NCBI GenBank assembly: GCA_021107345.1
Contig: JAIOSX010000203.1
Location: 1-5,626, forward strand
Length of the DNA: 5,626 bases
Reading direction: 5' to 3'
From: Candidatus Aegiribacteria sp.
GTDB taxonomy: Bacteria > Fermentibacterota > Fermentibacteria > Fermentibacterales > Fermentibacteraceae
Shown: in pieces, positions 4,604 to 5,626 of the stretch
Layout of the letters: each line of letters opens with the position of its first letter
Numbering within the stretch: the stretch's first letter is position 1
The notes under the pieces: model-generated
What the model was told of the DNA's origin: nothing
Databases searched by the model: none
Seen by the model: only the letters and a program-made list of their open reading frames with translations
Made by a program: the position numbers and the translations under genes

Positions 4604-5626
4604 TGCAGGGACAACAGCCCTGCGTTCTACACATTATTACCAAGCTGGCTGTTGGTGGAGCTCAGCTTAACACTCTCATATCTGCAAGAGACATTTCGAA
4701 AAGAGGGTATGTTTCTGATATCCTTACGGGTCCCGAGGAACCATCTGAAGGAAATCTGTTCAAGCTTGCAGAGAAGTGGAACCTTAATATTATAATCGCT
4801 CCTCATCTCAAGAGGAGCATTTCCCCACTGAATGACTACATTGCTCTGCTTGAGATAAAGAAGATTATCCACGAAGGCAACTACAATATTGTTCACACAC
4901 ACGGTTCAAAGGCACGTTTTCTTGGAAGGATAGCCGCTTCGTCCTTCAGTGAAGTTAGAACGGTACAGACTGCTCATGGCTGGCCGTTCTACGATTCAAT
5001 GAATTCATTGAGGAAAATGTTCTACGTTACACTCGAGAAAATAGGCTTCGATCTGGCTCATATCAATATCTGTGTAAGCCCCCGAGACCGCGACAAGGCT
5101 TTGCTCCATGGTTTAGGTCTTTTCGACGATTATAGAATAATACGCAGTGGAGTTGAGTTCGATGAGTTCCGCGCTGCAAGAAGCAACAGAATTTTGTCCA
5201 GAAAAAAACTGGGCATCGGAACAGGAATTCAGGTTGTGGGTTCGGTTATGCGATTCTGTCCGGAGAAAGCTCCGGATAATTTTGTCAGAGTTGCCGCTAA
5301 AGTGATTGAAAGAAAGCCTGATTGTATCTTCGTTCTTGTTGGAGATGGCCCTCTTAGAAAACAGACGGAACATCTGATTGATTCAATGAAGCTCTGTGAC
5401 AACATCATACTGCTGGGAAGCAGAGAAGATGTTGTTGATATACTTCCCGCGTTTGATGTGTTTCTAATCACTTCCCGTACGGAGGGTCTCCCCAGAGCGC
5501 TTCTGGAGTCCCTCGCAGCTGGAGTTCCTGTTGTTTCAACTGATGTAGGAGGAATACACGAACTGATCGGTGAGGGCCGTAACGGTTTTCTGTCCGATGA
5601 GGGTGATATAGACTCCCTTGTTTCCA
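4603..5626 (+). CDS. Glycosyltransferase family 4 (GT-B fold), C-terminal end outside the window
   Basis: I translated 341 residues from the ATG at 4603; the frame is open to the window edge. It fits a retaining GT-B enzyme of family GT4 that moves a sugar from a nucleotide-sugar donor to a lipid or glycan acceptor at the cytoplasmic face of the membrane. Seen directly: the N-terminal acceptor domain with the glycine-rich loop KLAVGGAQL at 14-22, IVHTHGSKARFLGR at 96-109, TAHGW at 123-127, the linker with RSGVEFDEF, then the donor domain with a phosphate-contacting region (VGSVMRFCPEK), FVLVGDGPLR, and the EX7E motif EGLPRALLE with Glu294 and Glu302, followed by AAGVPVVSTDVGGIHELI. Most of the enzyme is present; perhaps 30-50 residues are missing. 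A TGA at 4582-4584 in this frame leaves 4603 as the first ATG. No good SD is visible, so it probably depends on coupling to the upstream gene (TGATG). Donor and acceptor are unknown; capsule, O-antigen or exopolysaccharide assembly are typical for such enzymes. Confidence 0.93.
   Translation, partial: MQGQQPCVLHIITKLAVGGAQLNTLISARDISKRGYVSDILTGPEEPSEGNLFKLAEKWNLNIIIAPHLKRSISPLNDYIALLEIKKIIHEGNYNIVHTHGSKARFLGRIAASSFSEVRTVQTAHGWPFYDSMNSLRKMFYVTLEKIGFDLAHINICVSPRDRDKALLHGLGLFDDYRIIRSGVEFDEFRAARSNRILSRKKLGIGTGIQVVGSVMRFCPEKAPDNFVRVAAKVIERKPDCIFVLVGDGPLRKQTEHLIDSMKLCDNIILLGSREDVVDILPAFDVFLITSRTEGLPRALLESLAAGVPVVSTDVGGIHELIGEGRNGFLSDEGDIDSLVS
4605..4623 (+). promoter_or_regulatory. Hairpin at the glycosyltransferase start codon
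   Basis: GCAGGG and CCCTGC form a perfect six-base stem around a seven-base loop, beginning at the G of the ATG. In RNA this could hide the start when ribosomes do not arrive from the upstream gene, which would fit the missing SD. Chance is possible because the stem is short and lies in coding sequence. Confidence 0.35.

Overview
This window carries two divergent gene clusters from a bacterium, read away from a shared intergenic region at about 2583-2737. Base composition is moderate. Shine-Dalgarno (SD) sequences are strong (AGGAGG-like, five bases before several starts), and three genes appear to start at TTG or GTG. The metabolic genes suggest an anaerobe that ferments amino acids or peptides. 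I cannot name the lineage from this sequence; an uncultured fermentative phylum would fit but is not shown.

Minus-strand cluster (2582 down to 1, leaving the window): ptb (phosphate butyryltransferase), buk (butyrate kinase) and the first 142 residues of iorA (indolepyruvate:ferredoxin oxidoreductase alpha subunit). ptb and buk overlap by 8 bases. Together they describe a route in which IOR oxidises 2-oxo (aryl or branched) acids to acyl-CoA with reduction of ferredoxin. Ptb then makes the acyl-phosphate and Buk transfers the phosphate to ADP, giving ATP and a free acid.

Between buk and iorA lies the most notable object: a gene-free element of about 164 bp (444-607). It has 21-base terminal inverted repeats and TA at both ends, and nearly its whole length folds back on itself. 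It looks like a miniature transposable element (MITE-like). Removing it together with one TA gives an ordinary operon junction: buk ending at the same TAG, then 16 bases to the iorA ATG. All six imperfect transition-type pairs in the fold are G-U pairs in plus-strand RNA and none is A-C, which hints at a selected RNA antisense to the operon.

Intergenic 2583-2737 holds candidate divergent promoters and a 23-base imperfect palindrome that overlaps the candidate ptb promoter.

Plus-strand cluster (2738 to the window end): a HAD-family phosphatase or phosphomutase, a seven-segment DUF4203-like membrane protein, an unrecognised small membrane protein, and a family 4 glycosyltransferase cut by the window edge. 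Three of the four genes touch their neighbour (GTGA and TGATG overlaps) or follow after a short gap, so this is probably one operon. A role in the cell envelope or in glycan synthesis is likely, but only by inference.
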